Assembly (NCBI RefSeq): GCF_009758125.1 | Contig: NZ_WRXO01000002.1 | Coordinates: 682,001 to 746,000 of the forward strand | DNA length: 64,000 bases | Direction: 5' to 3' | DNA from: Chitinophaga oryziterrae | GTDB taxonomy: Bacteria > Bacteroidota > Bacteroidia > Chitinophagales > Chitinophagaceae | Notes under the pieces: generated by a model | What the model saw: only the letters and a program-made list of their open reading frames with translations | Told to the model about the DNA's origin: nothing | Database searches by the model: none | Position numbers and translations under genes: made by a program | Part shown: piece by piece, positions 26,971-35,765 of the stretch | Numbering within the stretch: position 1 is the stretch's first letter | Layout of the letters: each line of letters starts with the position of its first letter

Positions 26971-27738
26971 ATGGCCTGGAACGCGGATTTATATAAAGAA
27001 AAGCATGCTTTTGTATTCCAGTACGGGAATAGTGTAGTGGAATGGCTGGAGCCTAAAGAAGGAGAGAAGATCCTGGACCTGGGCTGTGGTACCGGTGAAC
27101 TGACAGCACAGATTGCTGCCAGCGGTGCACAGGTAACGGGAATAGACAGTTCTGTTTCCATGATCGCCAACGCAAAACAACATTTCCCGGATATCAGATT
27201 TGTAGTGGCAGACGCTACTTCATTTACACTACCCGGGAAATTTGATGCCGTATTTTCCAATGCTACCCTGCACTGGATCCGTCAGAAAGAAAAAGTACTG
27301 GACCGTATCCATCAGCACCTGGTGCCGGGCGGGCGACTGGTACTGGAAATGGGCGGAAAAGGCAATGTGGACGATATCATGGGAGCGCTGGAAAAAGCAA
27401 TGAAAAACCATGGTTACACTTTCAAGCCGTTCTGGTACTTCCCTTCCGTAGGTGAATATACTTCCCTGCTGGAAGAATACGATTTTCGTGTAAACCAGGT
27501 TCAATACTTCGACCGCGAAACCGAACTGGCTGATCCTGAAAATGGTATCGTGGAATGGTTAAGGATGTTTGGTGACAACCTCATGGAGGAGGTTCCCACA
27601 ACAGAACTGGACACCATCCTGCACGAAGCACAGGAATTGTTGCGTGCCACTAATTTCCGTAATGGAAAATGGTTCACCAAATACGTACGGTTACGTGTTA
27701 AGGCGCAACGGATCGAGCCTGTAGTAACAGATCTCTGA
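26971..27738 (+). CDS. SAM-dependent methyltransferase embedded in the leu operon (trans-aconitate methyltransferase-like)
   Basis: The 255-residue class I methyltransferase has motif I LDLGCGTGELT at about residues 35-45, the acidic end of strand beta-2 (VTGIDSS) and the Tam-like block SNATLHWI. Tam of E. coli methylates trans-aconitate, and yeast Tmt1 also methylates 3-isopropylmalate. The gene lies between leuC and leuD with a 2-base gap before it and 30 bases after it. That placement suggests the substrate is a leucine intermediate or a by-product of the LeuCD reaction. This is inference from position and family. Confidence 0.85.
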   Translation: MAWNADLYKEKHAFVFQYGNSVVEWLEPKEGEKILDLGCGTGELTAQIAASGAQVTGIDSSVSMIANAKQHFPDIRFVVADATSFTLPGKFDAVFSNATLHWIRQKEKVLDRIHQHLVPGGRLVLEMGGKGNVDDIMGALEKAMKNHGYTFKPFWYFPSVGEYTSLLEEYDFRVNQVQYFDRETELADPENGIVEWLRMFGDNLMEEVPTTELDTILHEAQELLRATNFRNGKWFTKYVRLRVKAQRIEPVVTDL

Positions 27739-27768
27739 ATAATAAATTTTAAAGACCTCTTCATAAAG

Positions 27769-28368
27769 ATGAGCAAGAACTTTCGACATTTAGTTTCCAC
27801 TGCAGTACCTATTGCAATAGAAAATATAGATACAGACCAGATCATTCCGGCCCGTTTCCTGAAAGCAACTACCAGAGATGGTTTTGGAGAAAATCTTTTC
27901 CGCGACTGGCGCTATGATGCCAACAATCAGCCAAAGGCTGATTTTGTGCTGAATGACCCTACCTATAAAGGAGAGATCCTGGTAGGAGGTAAGAACTTTG
28001 GTTGCGGCTCTTCCCGCGAACATGCTGCCTGGGCTATCGGCGACGCTGGCTTTAAAGTAGTGGTTAGCAGTTTCTTTGCAGATATCTTCAAGAATAATGC
28101 ACTGAACAACTTCATCTTACCCGTACAGGTAACAGATGAATTCCTGGAGAAGATCTTCAGCGCTATCAAGGCAGATCCTTTAACACAGCTGGAAGTAGAT
28201 ATGGAAAAACAATCTATCCGTATCTTATCTACCGGTGATGAAGCAAAGTTTGATATCAACCCTTACAAGAAAGAGTGCCTGATAAATGGCTATGACGATA
28301 TTGATTACCTGTTAAATCTTCGTAAGGAAATTGAAACCTACGAAGCAGGCAGGGAGTTTAATTTTTAA
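27769..28368 (+). CDS. leuD: 3-isopropylmalate dehydratase, small subunit
   Basis: The 199-residue protein is the swivel-domain partner of LeuC. Typical motifs are [13 protein letters not shown] and [17 protein letters not shown], which bind the substrate. The length is normal for the bacterial small subunit. It is separated from leuC by the methyltransferase gene; in many genomes leuC and leuD are adjacent. Confidence 0.97.
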   Translation: MSKNFRHLVSTAVPIAIENIDTDQIIPARFLKATTRDGFGENLFRDWRYDANNQPKADFVLNDPTYKGEILVGGKNFGCGSSREHAAWAIGDAGFKVVVSSFFADIFKNNALNNFILPVQVTDEFLEKIFSAIKADPLTQLEVDMEKQSIRILSTGDEAKFDINPYKKECLINGYDDIDYLLNLRKEIETYEAGREFNF

Positions 28369-28387
28369 AAAAACAACATCAAACTAA

Positions 28388-29461
28388 ATGGGCGTAGACA
28401 AAAAGATACTGGTAATTCCTGGTGACGGTATTGGTCAGGAAGTAACTGCCTGGGGCCAGAAAGTATTAGTAACAATTGCCGAAAACTACAAACACAATTT
28501 TGTTTTTGAAGAAGGCATTATGGGCCATGTTGCCATAGAAGCTACCGGTAATCCGTTACCGGACGAAACACTGGAGAAAGCCCGTAGAAGCGATGCTATC
28601 CTGTTCGGCGCTATCGGCCATGCCAAATACGACAACGACCCTTCCCTGAAAGTAAGACCTGAACAGGGATTACTGAAGATCCGTAAGGAACTGGGTTTAT
28701 ATGCCAATCTGCGGCCTATCAAACTGTTTGATGAATTGCTGGAAGCATCCAGCATAAAACCGGAGATCCTGAGAGGATCAGATATCCTGTTCTTCCGTGA
28801 ACTGACCGGTGATGTCTACTTCGGTGAAAAGAATCGTACAGAAAATATGGCTTCTGATCTGATGATCTATCACCGCTATGAAGTAGAACGCATTGCACGT
28901 AAAGCATATGAAGCAGCACGTACCCGCCGTAAAAAGCTGTGTTCTGTGGACAAGGCAAACGTACTGGAAGCAAGCCGTCTGTGGCGCGAAGTAGTACAGG
29001 GAATTGCAAAGGAATATCCTGATGTTGAAACAGAACATATGTTCATCGACAATGCCGCTATGCAGCTGATCAAAGATCCTAAACGTTTCGATGTAGTCGT
29101 AACAGGCAACCTGTTTGGTGATATCTTAACGGATGAAGCCTCACAGATAGCAGGTTCTATGGGTATGCTGGCATCTGCTTCCATTGGGGACAGCGTAGGT
29201 TTCTACGAACCTATTCATGGATCTGCACACGATATCGCTGGTAAAGGTATTGCCAATCCTTTAGCGTCTATCTTGTCTGCCGCACTGATGCTGGATATTT
29301 CATTCGGTCTGAAGAACGAATCACAGCGTGTGATCAAAGCCGTAGAAGCTACCCTGAAACAGGGTTACCGTACCATGGATATTGCCAACAAGCATACAGA
29401 CAATCACCTGGTAATGGGAACCGATGCAATGGGTGCAAAGGTGTTAGAGAACCTGAATTAA
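28388..29461 (+). CDS. leuB: 3-isopropylmalate dehydrogenase
   Basis: LeuB oxidises 3-isopropylmalate with NAD+ and decarboxylates the product to 2-ketoisocaproate. The 357-residue protein begins ILVIPGDGIGQEVTAWG. It carries the substrate-binding arginine motif LGLYANLRPIK, the RELTGDVYFGE segment, the metal site TGNLFGDILTDEAS, and the NAD motif PIHGSAHDIAGKGIANP. It starts 19 bases after leuD. Confidence 0.97.
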   Translation: MGVDKKILVIPGDGIGQEVTAWGQKVLVTIAENYKHNFVFEEGIMGHVAIEATGNPLPDETLEKARRSDAILFGAIGHAKYDNDPSLKVRPEQGLLKIRKELGLYANLRPIKLFDELLEASSIKPEILRGSDILFFRELTGDVYFGEKNRTENMASDLMIYHRYEVERIARKAYEAARTRRKKLCSVDKANVLEASRLWREVVQGIAKEYPDVETEHMFIDNAAMQLIKDPKRFDVVVTGNLFGDILTDEASQIAGSMGMLASASIGDSVGFYEPIHGSAHDIAGKGIANPLASILSAALMLDISFGLKNESQRVIKAVEATLKQGYRTMDIANKHTDNHLVMGTDAMGAKVLENLN

Positions 29462-29478
29462 CTTAATTAAATTAACTA

Positions 29479-30990
29479 ATGATGAGCGATAAAAATCGTG
29501 TATACGTCTTCGATACTACTCTTCGTGATGGTGAACAGGTGCCGGGATGCCAGTTAACTACTGTTGAGAAAATTACGGTAGCAAAAGAGCTGGAAGCCCT
29601 TGGCGTAGATGTAATTGAAGCCGGTTTCCCTATCTCTAGTCCCGGCGATTTCCAGAGCGTAGTTGAAATATCCAAAGCAGTAAGTGAGCCGGTAATCTGC
29701 GCTTTAACACGTGCTAATACAAAAGACATTGATGCTGCTGCAGAAGCATTACGTTTTGCAAAACGTAAGCGTATCCACACCGGTATCGGTGCTTCTGATA
29801 TGCACATTAAATACAAATTCAACAGTACCCGCGAAGAAATTCTGCAACGTGCAGTAGATGCCGTGAAATATGCCCGCAGGTATGTGGACGATATCGAGTT
29901 CTACGCAGAAGATGCAGGCCGTGCAGATAATGAATACCTCGCACAGATGATACAGGCGGTGATTGCTGCCGGTGCTACTGTTGTGAATATTCCGGATACC
30001 AATGGTTACTGCTTACCTGAACAGTATGGCGCTAAGATCAAATACCTGATGGATCATGTATCCAATATTGATAAAGCGATCATTTCTGTACACTGTCATA
30101 ACGACCTAGGACTGGCTACTGCCAATACAATGGCCGGTGTGTTCAATGGTGCGCGCCAGGTAGAATGTACGATCAACGGTATCGGTGAACGTGCAGGTAA
30201 TACATCCCTGGAAGAAGTGGCTATGATCATGCAAACGCATCATGCGCTGGGTTATCATACAGGCATCAATTCCAAACGTATTTATGGTATCAGCAACCTG
30301 GTAGAGACCATGATGCGTATGCCGGTACAGGCAAATAAAGCGATCATCGGCCGTAATGCTTTTGCGCATAGCTCCGGTATTCACCAGGATGGTGTACTGA
30401 AGCACCGCGAAAATTACGAGATCCTGAACCCTGAAGATGTAGGTATTCCTTCCAACTCTATCATCCTCACAGCACGTAGTGGCCGTCATGCCCTGAAACA
30501 TCACCTGGAACGCCTGGGTTATAACATTGATAAAGTGAACCTGGACGAGGTGTATCACCGCTTCCTGGTGGTCGCTGATCAGAAGAAAGAGATCAGCGAT
30601 GCAGATCTGATGGAACTGATGGGTGATGGTGATGCTACCAACTACGATGATAAAGCGATCAAGGTAACTTTGCTACAGGTAGTATGCGGAGATCCGCTGC
30701 GCCCTATGGCAACAGTAAAACTGAGAATCAACGGAGAGGAAAAGGAAGCCAGTGCAGCGGGTAATGGTCCTGTTGATGCAGCTATTAATGCTATCCATGA
30801 AATCATCAAAGATGATATCCACATTGATGAATTTAATATTCAGTCGATGCGTGGTGGCAGTAAAGATGTGAGCAAAGTAAATATGCGTGTAAAACACAAT
30901 GGTCAGTCTTATTATGGCTACGGTTATTCTACCGATATTGTGAACGCCTCTATCCATGCTTACATAGATACGCTGAATAAGATTTACTAG
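29479..30990 (+). CDS. leuA: 2-isopropylmalate synthase
   Basis: LeuA condenses 2-ketoisovalerate with acetyl-CoA, the first committed step of leucine synthesis. The TIM-barrel starts with the HMGL-like motif [14 protein letters not shown]. The metal-binding [14 protein letters not shown] and the glycine-rich [10 protein letters not shown] follow. The C-terminal 120 residues form the regulatory LeuA dimer domain, so leucine feedback control is likely. Two ATG codons stand in tandem at 29479 and 29482. It closes the operon, although it acts first in the pathway. Confidence 0.95.
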   Translation: MMSDKNRVYVFDTTLRDGEQVPGCQLTTVEKITVAKELEALGVDVIEAGFPISSPGDFQSVVEISKAVSEPVICALTRANTKDIDAAAEALRFAKRKRIHTGIGASDMHIKYKFNSTREEILQRAVDAVKYARRYVDDIEFYAEDAGRADNEYLAQMIQAVIAAGATVVNIPDTNGYCLPEQYGAKIKYLMDHVSNIDKAIISVHCHNDLGLATANTMAGVFNGARQVECTINGIGERAGNTSLEEVAMIMQTHHALGYHTGINSKRIYGISNLVETMMRMPVQANKAIIGRNAFAHSSGIHQDGVLKHRENYEILNPEDVGIPSNSIILTARSGRHALKHHLERLGYNIDKVNLDEVYHRFLVVADQKKEISDADLMELMGDGDATNYDDKAIKVTLLQVVCGDPLRPMATVKLRINGEEKEASAAGNGPVDAAINAIHEIIKDDIHIDEFNIQSMRGGSKDVSKVNMRVKHNGQSYYGYGYSTDIVNASIHAYIDTLNKIY

Positions 30991-30995
30991 TCATT

Positions 30996-31030
30996 GGACC
31001 CCGTCAGGAGTCCCGTATTTATAGCAAAAT
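30996..31030 (+). repeat. REP-like repeat, copy A
   Basis: The core GGACCCCGTCAGGAGTCC is a near-palindrome of the family form GGACTCC-GTTA-GGAGTCC. It is followed by CGTATTTATAGCAAAAT, which resembles the tails of copies D and E. Confidence 0.65.
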
Positions 31031-31048
31031 AAATTTAATCTCCATAAT

Positions 31049-31107
31049 AGACTCCGTTAGGAATCCCCTGGTTATAACATATAATTGGGGGGCTCCTAAC
31101 GGAGTCT
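31049..31107. repeat. REP-like repeats, copies B and C, forming a hairpin terminator
   Basis: Copy B on the plus strand (31049-31062, AGACTCCGTTAGGA) is perfectly complementary to copy C (31094-31107, TCCTAACGGAGTCT). CCCC and GGGG extend the pairing inward. The T-rich GTTTTCTTT follows the stem, so the pair may end the leu operon transcript. Confidence 0.75.
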
Positions 31108-31130
31108 GTTTTCTTTGTATAACAGGATGC

Positions 31131-31159
31131 TACAAACATGGGACTCCTAACGGACTCTT
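31131..31159 (-). repeat. REP-like repeat, copy D
   Basis: On the minus strand this reads GAGTCCGTTAGGAGTCCC followed by ATGTTTGTAGCA. It is the copy nearest to the family consensus, including the tail. Confidence 0.65.
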
Positions 31160-31296
31160 ACCATCTTTTAGCTTATTTTTCACAGATTTTGCCGGAAAAT
31201 TGGAAAATATGGCAAGAAAGTACAAGCTAAGGTTAAAAAAAGATAGATTTCCCCTTGTTAAAAGGGCTATTTTAGAACCCTTAAATTGAGCATATT

Positions 31297-32079
31297 ATGA
31301 ACCTGTTTAGACTAGATGGTAAAGTGGCCGTAATTACGGGTGGTGGTAGTGGGATCGGACAAGCCATTGCAAAGGTATTTGCTGCACAGGGTGCTGCTGT
31401 CCACGTTATTGAACTGAATGAAGAAGGTGGCCGTCAGACTGCCGCGGATATTATCGCAGCAGGAGGCAAGGCGACCGTACATGGCTGTAATGTGGCACAG
31501 CAGGCTACAGTGGTGCAGACCATGGAAAACATTATCAAAACCGAAGGGAAACTTGATATCCTGGTAAACTGTGCAGGAATTGCACATGTCGGTAAACTGG
31601 AAACTACTTCCGAAGAAGACCTGGACAGGGTGTACAGCGTAAATGTAAAAGGTACTTACAACTGCATGTTTGCAGCCATCAAACAGATGAAGCAGCAGAA
31701 AAGCGGGGTGATCCTTAACGTAGCCTCTATCGCGTCCAGCGTAGGTATACCAGACAGATTTGCTTATTCCATGAGTAAAGGAGCGGTGCTGACAATGACC
31801 TTGTCCGTTGCCAAAGATTATATCCAGGACGGTATCCGTTGCAACTGTATTTCTCCGGCACGTGTACACACGCCTTTCGTAGATGGATTTATCAGTAAAA
31901 ATTATCCCGGTAAGGAACAGGAAATGTTTGAAAAGCTGTCTAAAACGCAGCCTATAGGCCGTATGGCGAAACCAGATGAAGTGGGCACCCTGGCCTTATA
32001 TCTGTGCAGTGAGGAAGCTGGTTTCATCACAGGAACAGATTATCCCCTGGACGGAGGATTTATACGACTGAACAATTAA
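31297..32079 (+). CDS. SDR oxidoreductase, likely 2-keto-3-deoxy-L-fuconate dehydrogenase
   Basis: This 260-residue classical short-chain dehydrogenase has the cofactor loop TGGGSGIGQAIAK and the NCAGIA strand. Its catalytic set is Ser in NVASIASS and Tyr-x-x-x-Lys in YSMSK. The first gene of the fucose operon, it most likely oxidises 2-keto-3-deoxy-L-fuconate to the 2,4-diketo form, the substrate of the FAH-family enzyme downstream. The other SDR in the operon fits the first step better, but the two roles could be swapped. Confidence 0.85.
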   Translation: MNLFRLDGKVAVITGGGSGIGQAIAKVFAAQGAAVHVIELNEEGGRQTAADIIAAGGKATVHGCNVAQQATVVQTMENIIKTEGKLDILVNCAGIAHVGKLETTSEEDLDRVYSVNVKGTYNCMFAAIKQMKQQKSGVILNVASIASSVGIPDRFAYSMSKGAVLTMTLSVAKDYIQDGIRCNCISPARVHTPFVDGFISKNYPGKEQEMFEKLSKTQPIGRMAKPDEVGTLALYLCSEEAGFITGTDYPLDGGFIRLNN

Positions 32080-32109
32080 GTTATATTCGCAATAAATCAC
32101 TCAATTCCC

Positions 32110-32841
32110 ATGAAAAATTTCGCACTATTACTGCTTATCCCTGTTTTTTTTGCCTGTAATGAATCCGGTAAACAACCGGAACAATCCACGGAAGCGTCTG
32201 CCGCAGACAATTTTACACCTGCAACACCCGCCGGTACCGTAGCAGTAGGATTCCCTGCTGGTGATACCGGACAGGTAAAAATCACTTTTGCACTGAACGG
32301 ACAGGCAAAGGAAAAAACTTTCGATCTGCCACTGGCAGATGATGCAAAGGAATCCGATATGTTCCGTACCGTATGGGACAAGCCTAACAGCTGTTATATC
32401 GGTGTACTGATGAAAAAACGTAATACCCGTTATTATCATGCAAGCCTGGATGGTACAGACCTGAAAATTAACCAGGTGGGCACTCCTCCGGCAGCAATAT
32501 GGCAATATGCAGAACAGAAACTGGGTTTGGGTAAACTGGACCTGACAACCACCGTTACAAAAAATTACAGGAAGAACCTGACATCAGGTAAGATCATTGC
32601 AGACTTTATCGTTAAAATCCAACCTGCCGTTACAACTACAGATTCTGTATATGTATATGCCGAATTTGCCGGTGCTAATAAAACGCTGCACCTGGCAGTA
32701 CCAGATGGATACAGCGGCGGGATTATCTCTGCAAAAGCACATCCGGAAAACTGCACCATAATATTTGCGAAGGGATCCAGGATTAAAAGCATAGCGGATG
32801 TAAGCGTGAATGACGGGCATCTGCAGATTACAAACATGTAA
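32110..32841 (+). CDS. Lipoprotein of unknown function within the fucose operon
   Basis: The 243-residue protein has a lipoprotein signal (MKNFALLLLIPVFFAC) with a predicted lipidated Cys16. A low-complexity linker follows (SGKQPEQSTEASAAD), then a beta-rich body. No known domain is recognised. It sits 30 bases after the first SDR gene and 16 bases before the FAH-family gene, inside a catabolic unit. It may help fucose or fucoside uptake at the cell surface, but nothing in the sequence proves this. Confidence 0.75.
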   Translation: MKNFALLLLIPVFFACNESGKQPEQSTEASAADNFTPATPAGTVAVGFPAGDTGQVKITFALNGQAKEKTFDLPLADDAKESDMFRTVWDKPNSCYIGVLMKKRNTRYYHASLDGTDLKINQVGTPPAAIWQYAEQKLGLGKLDLTTTVTKNYRKNLTSGKIIADFIVKIQPAVTTTDSVYVYAEFAGANKTLHLAVPDGYSGGIISAKAHPENCTIIFAKGSRIKSIADVSVNDGHLQITNM

Positions 32842-32857
32842 ATAACAAGGAAAATAT

Positions 32858-33721
32858 ATGAAACTGATACGATTTGGCGTTCCGGGAGCAGAAAAGCCGG
32901 GCATTGCAACAGCTACAGGAAACTTTGATGTAAGTGCATTCGGAGAAGATTTCGGAGAAAAGTTTTTTGAAACGGATGGATTAACACGCCTGGCACAATG
33001 GTGGGAAAAACATGCTAAAGACTGCCCGGCAGTACCTGCAGGAACCCGCCTTGGATCTGCTGTGGCGCGTCCTTCCAAAATAATCTGTATTGGACTGAAC
33101 TATGCAGATCATGCAAAGGAGACCAATGCCCCGATCCCTAAAGAACCAATCGTATTTTTCAAAAGTACTTCTGCATTGGTAGGCCCTAACGACGATCTGA
33201 TCATTCCGCGCGGCAGTCAGAAAACAGACTGGGAAGTGGAACTGGTTGTAGTAATTGGTAAGAAGGCCAGCTATGTGGAAGAGAAAGATGCTATGGATTA
33301 TATCGCCGGTTACTGCCTGCACAACGATTACAGCGAACGCGAATTTCAGCTGGAACGTAATGGACAATGGGTAAAAGGTAAGAGCAACGATACCTTTGCG
33401 CCACTTGGCCCATGGATGGCGACCAAAGACGAAATAAAAGACGTGCATAACCTGCGTTTATGGCTCACTGTAAACGGTAAGAAAATGCAGGACGGTACTA
33501 CCGCTAACCTGATCTTCAGCTTACCTTTTCTCGTTTCTTATCTCAGCCAGTTCATGACATTGCTTCCGGGTGATGTGATCTCTACAGGTACGCCAGCCGG
33601 TGTGGGATTAGGCATGAATCCGCCCGTTTACCTGAAACCCGGAGATGTGATAGAACTGGGTATAGATGGTCTGGGATCGTCCAAACAAACAGCAGTAGCT
33701 TACAAGGCAAATAATTCATAA
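32858..33721 (+). CDS. FAH-family hydrolase, likely 2,4-diketo-3-deoxy-L-fuconate hydrolase
   Basis: The 287-residue protein is a fumarylacetoacetate hydrolase-fold enzyme. Motifs seen are ICIGLNYADHAKE, IVFFKSTSALVGPNDD, the metal-binding Glu pair in DWEVELVVVIGK, GYCLHNDYSEREFQ and VISTGTPAGVGLG. In the oxidative fucose route this family splits 2,4-diketo-3-deoxy-L-fuconate into pyruvate and L-lactate. The operon context (mutarotase, lactonase, dehydrogenases, fucose symporter) supports that role. Confidence 0.9.
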   Translation: MKLIRFGVPGAEKPGIATATGNFDVSAFGEDFGEKFFETDGLTRLAQWWEKHAKDCPAVPAGTRLGSAVARPSKIICIGLNYADHAKETNAPIPKEPIVFFKSTSALVGPNDDLIIPRGSQKTDWEVELVVVIGKKASYVEEKDAMDYIAGYCLHNDYSEREFQLERNGQWVKGKSNDTFAPLGPWMATKDEIKDVHNLRLWLTVNGKKMQDGTTANLIFSLPFLVSYLSQFMTLLPGDVISTGTPAGVGLGMNPPVYLKPGDVIELGIDGLGSSKQTAVAYKANNS

Positions 33722-33724
33722 CTT

Positions 33725-34054
33725 ATGGAAAGATATTGCCTGGCTTTAGATCTGAAAAATGATCCTGTTTTAATCGCGGAATATGAAGCATATCACCGCG
33801 AAATATGGCCCGAAATAAGAAAGAGTATCACAGACAGTGGTATCGTGAATATGGAGATATATCGTATCATGAACAGGTTATTCATGATCATGGAAGTGAA
33901 CGATAGTTTTTCCGGAGAAAAAAAGGATGCAGCCGATGCCGCTAATCCAAAAGTACAGGAATGGGAAGCCCTGATGTGGAAGTATCAGCAGGCCTTACCG
34001 GTTGCCAAACCCGGTGAGAAATGGATAAAGATGGATAAGATCTTTTCCCTGTAG
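33725..34054 (+). CDS. L-rhamnose/L-fucose mutarotase, RhaM family
   Basis: The 109-residue protein matches the RhaM/DUF718 family: MERYCLALDLKND, YHREIWPEIRKSI, MEIYRIMNRLFMIMEV and the C-terminal PGEKWIKMDKIF. It catalyses anomer exchange of 6-deoxy sugars. Lying three bases after the FAH-family gene and before the lactonase gene, it probably converts alpha-L-fucose to the beta anomer for the dehydrogenase. Confidence 0.9.
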   Translation: MERYCLALDLKNDPVLIAEYEAYHREIWPEIRKSITDSGIVNMEIYRIMNRLFMIMEVNDSFSGEKKDAADAANPKVQEWEALMWKYQQALPVAKPGEKWIKMDKIFSL

Positions 34055-34077
34055 TACGATTTTAACGTTATGAAATA

Positions 34078-34905
34078 ATGATAATAGACGCACACCAGCA
34101 TTTTTGGAATTATAATCCTGTAAAGGACGCCTGGATCACTGACAATATGAAAGTGATCCAGGACGATTTCCTGCCTCATCATCTGCTCCCTGTTTTAACA
34201 GAGAATAATGTAGACGGTTGTGTGGCAGTACAGGCAGATCAGTCGGAAGATGAAACTGCATTCCTGCTGGAACTGGCATCAAAACATGATTTTATAAAAG
34301 GAGTAGTGGGATGGACAAACCTGTGTGCAGATAATCTCCCCGAACGGCTCGCATATTACAATCAATTCAGCAAGTTAAAAGGATTCAGACATATCGTACA
34401 GGGAGAACCCGATCCGGCATTCCTGTTACGTGAAGATTTTTGCCGTGGTATACATGCCCTGGCAAAATATCATTTTACTTACGATATCCTGGTGTATCCG
34501 AAACAATTGCCTGCTGTGGAGGCTTTCGTAAAGAAGTTCCCGCAACAACGCCTGGTGATAGATCATATGGCTAAACCCGATTTTAAATCCGGCGATATAC
34601 AGGAATGGGAGAAGCATATGCGTGCGATCGCAAAAGAACCGCATGTATACTGCAAATTAAGCGGACTGGTGACTGAGGCCGACTGGCAACGCTGGCAGCC
34701 TGCACATTTCACACCTTTCCTGGACATAACGCTGGATGCATTCGGGACTGACAGGTTACTGTTCGGGTCCGACTGGCCCGTTTGTAAACTGGCTGGTTCT
34801 TATGCACAGGTGAAACAACTGATCACGGATTATATCAGCCGTTTATCGGCAACGGAACAGGCTAATATCATGGGCGCTAATGCGGTGAGGTTCTACAATC
34901 TTTAA
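34078..34905 (+). CDS. Amidohydrolase-family L-fuconolactonase
   Basis: The 275-residue TIM-barrel protein begins with the metal motif IIDAHQHFWNY. It shows the family's other landmarks FRHIVQGEPD, VIDHMAKPD, CKLSGLVTEAD and LLFGSDWPVC. COG3618-type lactonases hydrolyse sugar lactones. In this operon the expected substrate is L-fucono-1,5-lactone, opened to L-fuconate. The next step, dehydration of L-fuconate, has no gene in the window. Confidence 0.9.
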   Translation: MIIDAHQHFWNYNPVKDAWITDNMKVIQDDFLPHHLLPVLTENNVDGCVAVQADQSEDETAFLLELASKHDFIKGVVGWTNLCADNLPERLAYYNQFSKLKGFRHIVQGEPDPAFLLREDFCRGIHALAKYHFTYDILVYPKQLPAVEAFVKKFPQQRLVIDHMAKPDFKSGDIQEWEKHMRAIAKEPHVYCKLSGLVTEADWQRWQPAHFTPFLDITLDAFGTDRLLFGSDWPVCKLAGSYAQVKQLITDYISRLSATEQANIMGANAVRFYNL

Positions 34906-34924
34906 AACAAATTAAACCATTCAC

Positions 34925-35707
34925 ATGGATCTGGGATTAAAGGATAAAGTATTTATAGTTACAGGTGGTGCTAAAGGAATAGGAGAAGCTATATCCAAAG
35001 TAGTTGGGGCAGAAGGCGGCATCGTAGTCATTGCCGGAAGAAGTGCAGAAGATAATGACAAAGCAGTAGCAGCTATCATTGCTGCAGGCGGAAAAGCGGC
35101 TGGTGTAACGGCAGAACTGGGAGAAGTGGCCGACTGTAAAAAGGTGATCGATTTCACCATAAAACAATATGGCCGTATCGATGGCCTGGTGAATAATGCT
35201 GGTGTAAACGATGGCTGTGGCCTGGAAAGCGGCAGTCCTGAAAAGTTCATGGCTTCATTACAAAAGAACTTATCGCATTATTATAACCTGGCACATTATG
35301 CATTACCGCATCTGAAAGCCACAAAGGGTACTATCCTGAATATCGGTTCCAAAGTAGCGGATACAGGACAGGGCAACACTTCCGGTTATGCAGCTTCCAA
35401 AGGTGGCATCAATGCTTTAACCCGCGAATGGGCAGTAGAGCTGTTACCTTATGGTATTCGTGTAAACACGGTAATTCCTGCGGAAGTATGGACACCGCTG
35501 TATGAAACCTGGATCAACTCTCTGCCAAATCCGGAAGAAAAACTGGCGTCTATCGTATCAAAGATCCCATTGGGAAAACGTATGACAACTTCCACTGAAA
35601 TTGCCAACATGACAGCGGTATTGTTATCAAATGTATCCTCTCATACAACAGGTCAGATCGTGTATGTAGATGGGGGATATACGCACCTGGACAGATCGAT
35701 CAGTTAG
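34925..35707 (+). CDS. SDR oxidoreductase, likely L-fucose dehydrogenase
   Basis: This 260-residue short-chain dehydrogenase has the cofactor loop TGGAKGIGEAISK, NNAGVNDG and the catalytic YAASK. It lies between the lactonase and the fucose symporter, and its sequence (GLESGSPEKFMASLQKNL, SHYYNLAHYALPHL) resembles L-fucose dehydrogenases. It would oxidise L-fucose to the lactone in the first step of the pathway. Confidence 0.86.
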   Translation: MDLGLKDKVFIVTGGAKGIGEAISKVVGAEGGIVVIAGRSAEDNDKAVAAIIAAGGKAAGVTAELGEVADCKKVIDFTIKQYGRIDGLVNNAGVNDGCGLESGSPEKFMASLQKNLSHYYNLAHYALPHLKATKGTILNIGSKVADTGQGNTSGYAASKGGINALTREWAVELLPYGIRVNTVIPAEVWTPLYETWINSLPNPEEKLASIVSKIPLGKRMTTSTEIANMTAVLLSNVSSHTTGQIVYVDGGYTHLDRSIS

Positions 35708-35765
35708 CTTATCAGATGGCAGGCCTGCGGGTCTGCCTATATTTTTATCACATAAATTTCCTATC

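Larger units (their letters stand above)
30991..31296. other. Intergenic region with clustered REP-like repeats
   Basis: No gene was seen in these 306 bases between leuA and the fucose operon. It contains four copies of a REP-like repeat in both orientations (listed separately). One pair forms a long hairpin that probably terminates the leu operon. The last 130 bases are AT-rich and probably hold the promoter of the fucose operon, but no clear TAnnTTTG box was seen. Confidence 0.75.

Noticed and set aside
35670..35765. Longer start for fucP overlapping the SDR gene
   Set aside because: The extra residues are not membrane-like and overlap the previous gene by 38 bases; the ATG at 35766 begins a normal FucP N-terminus.
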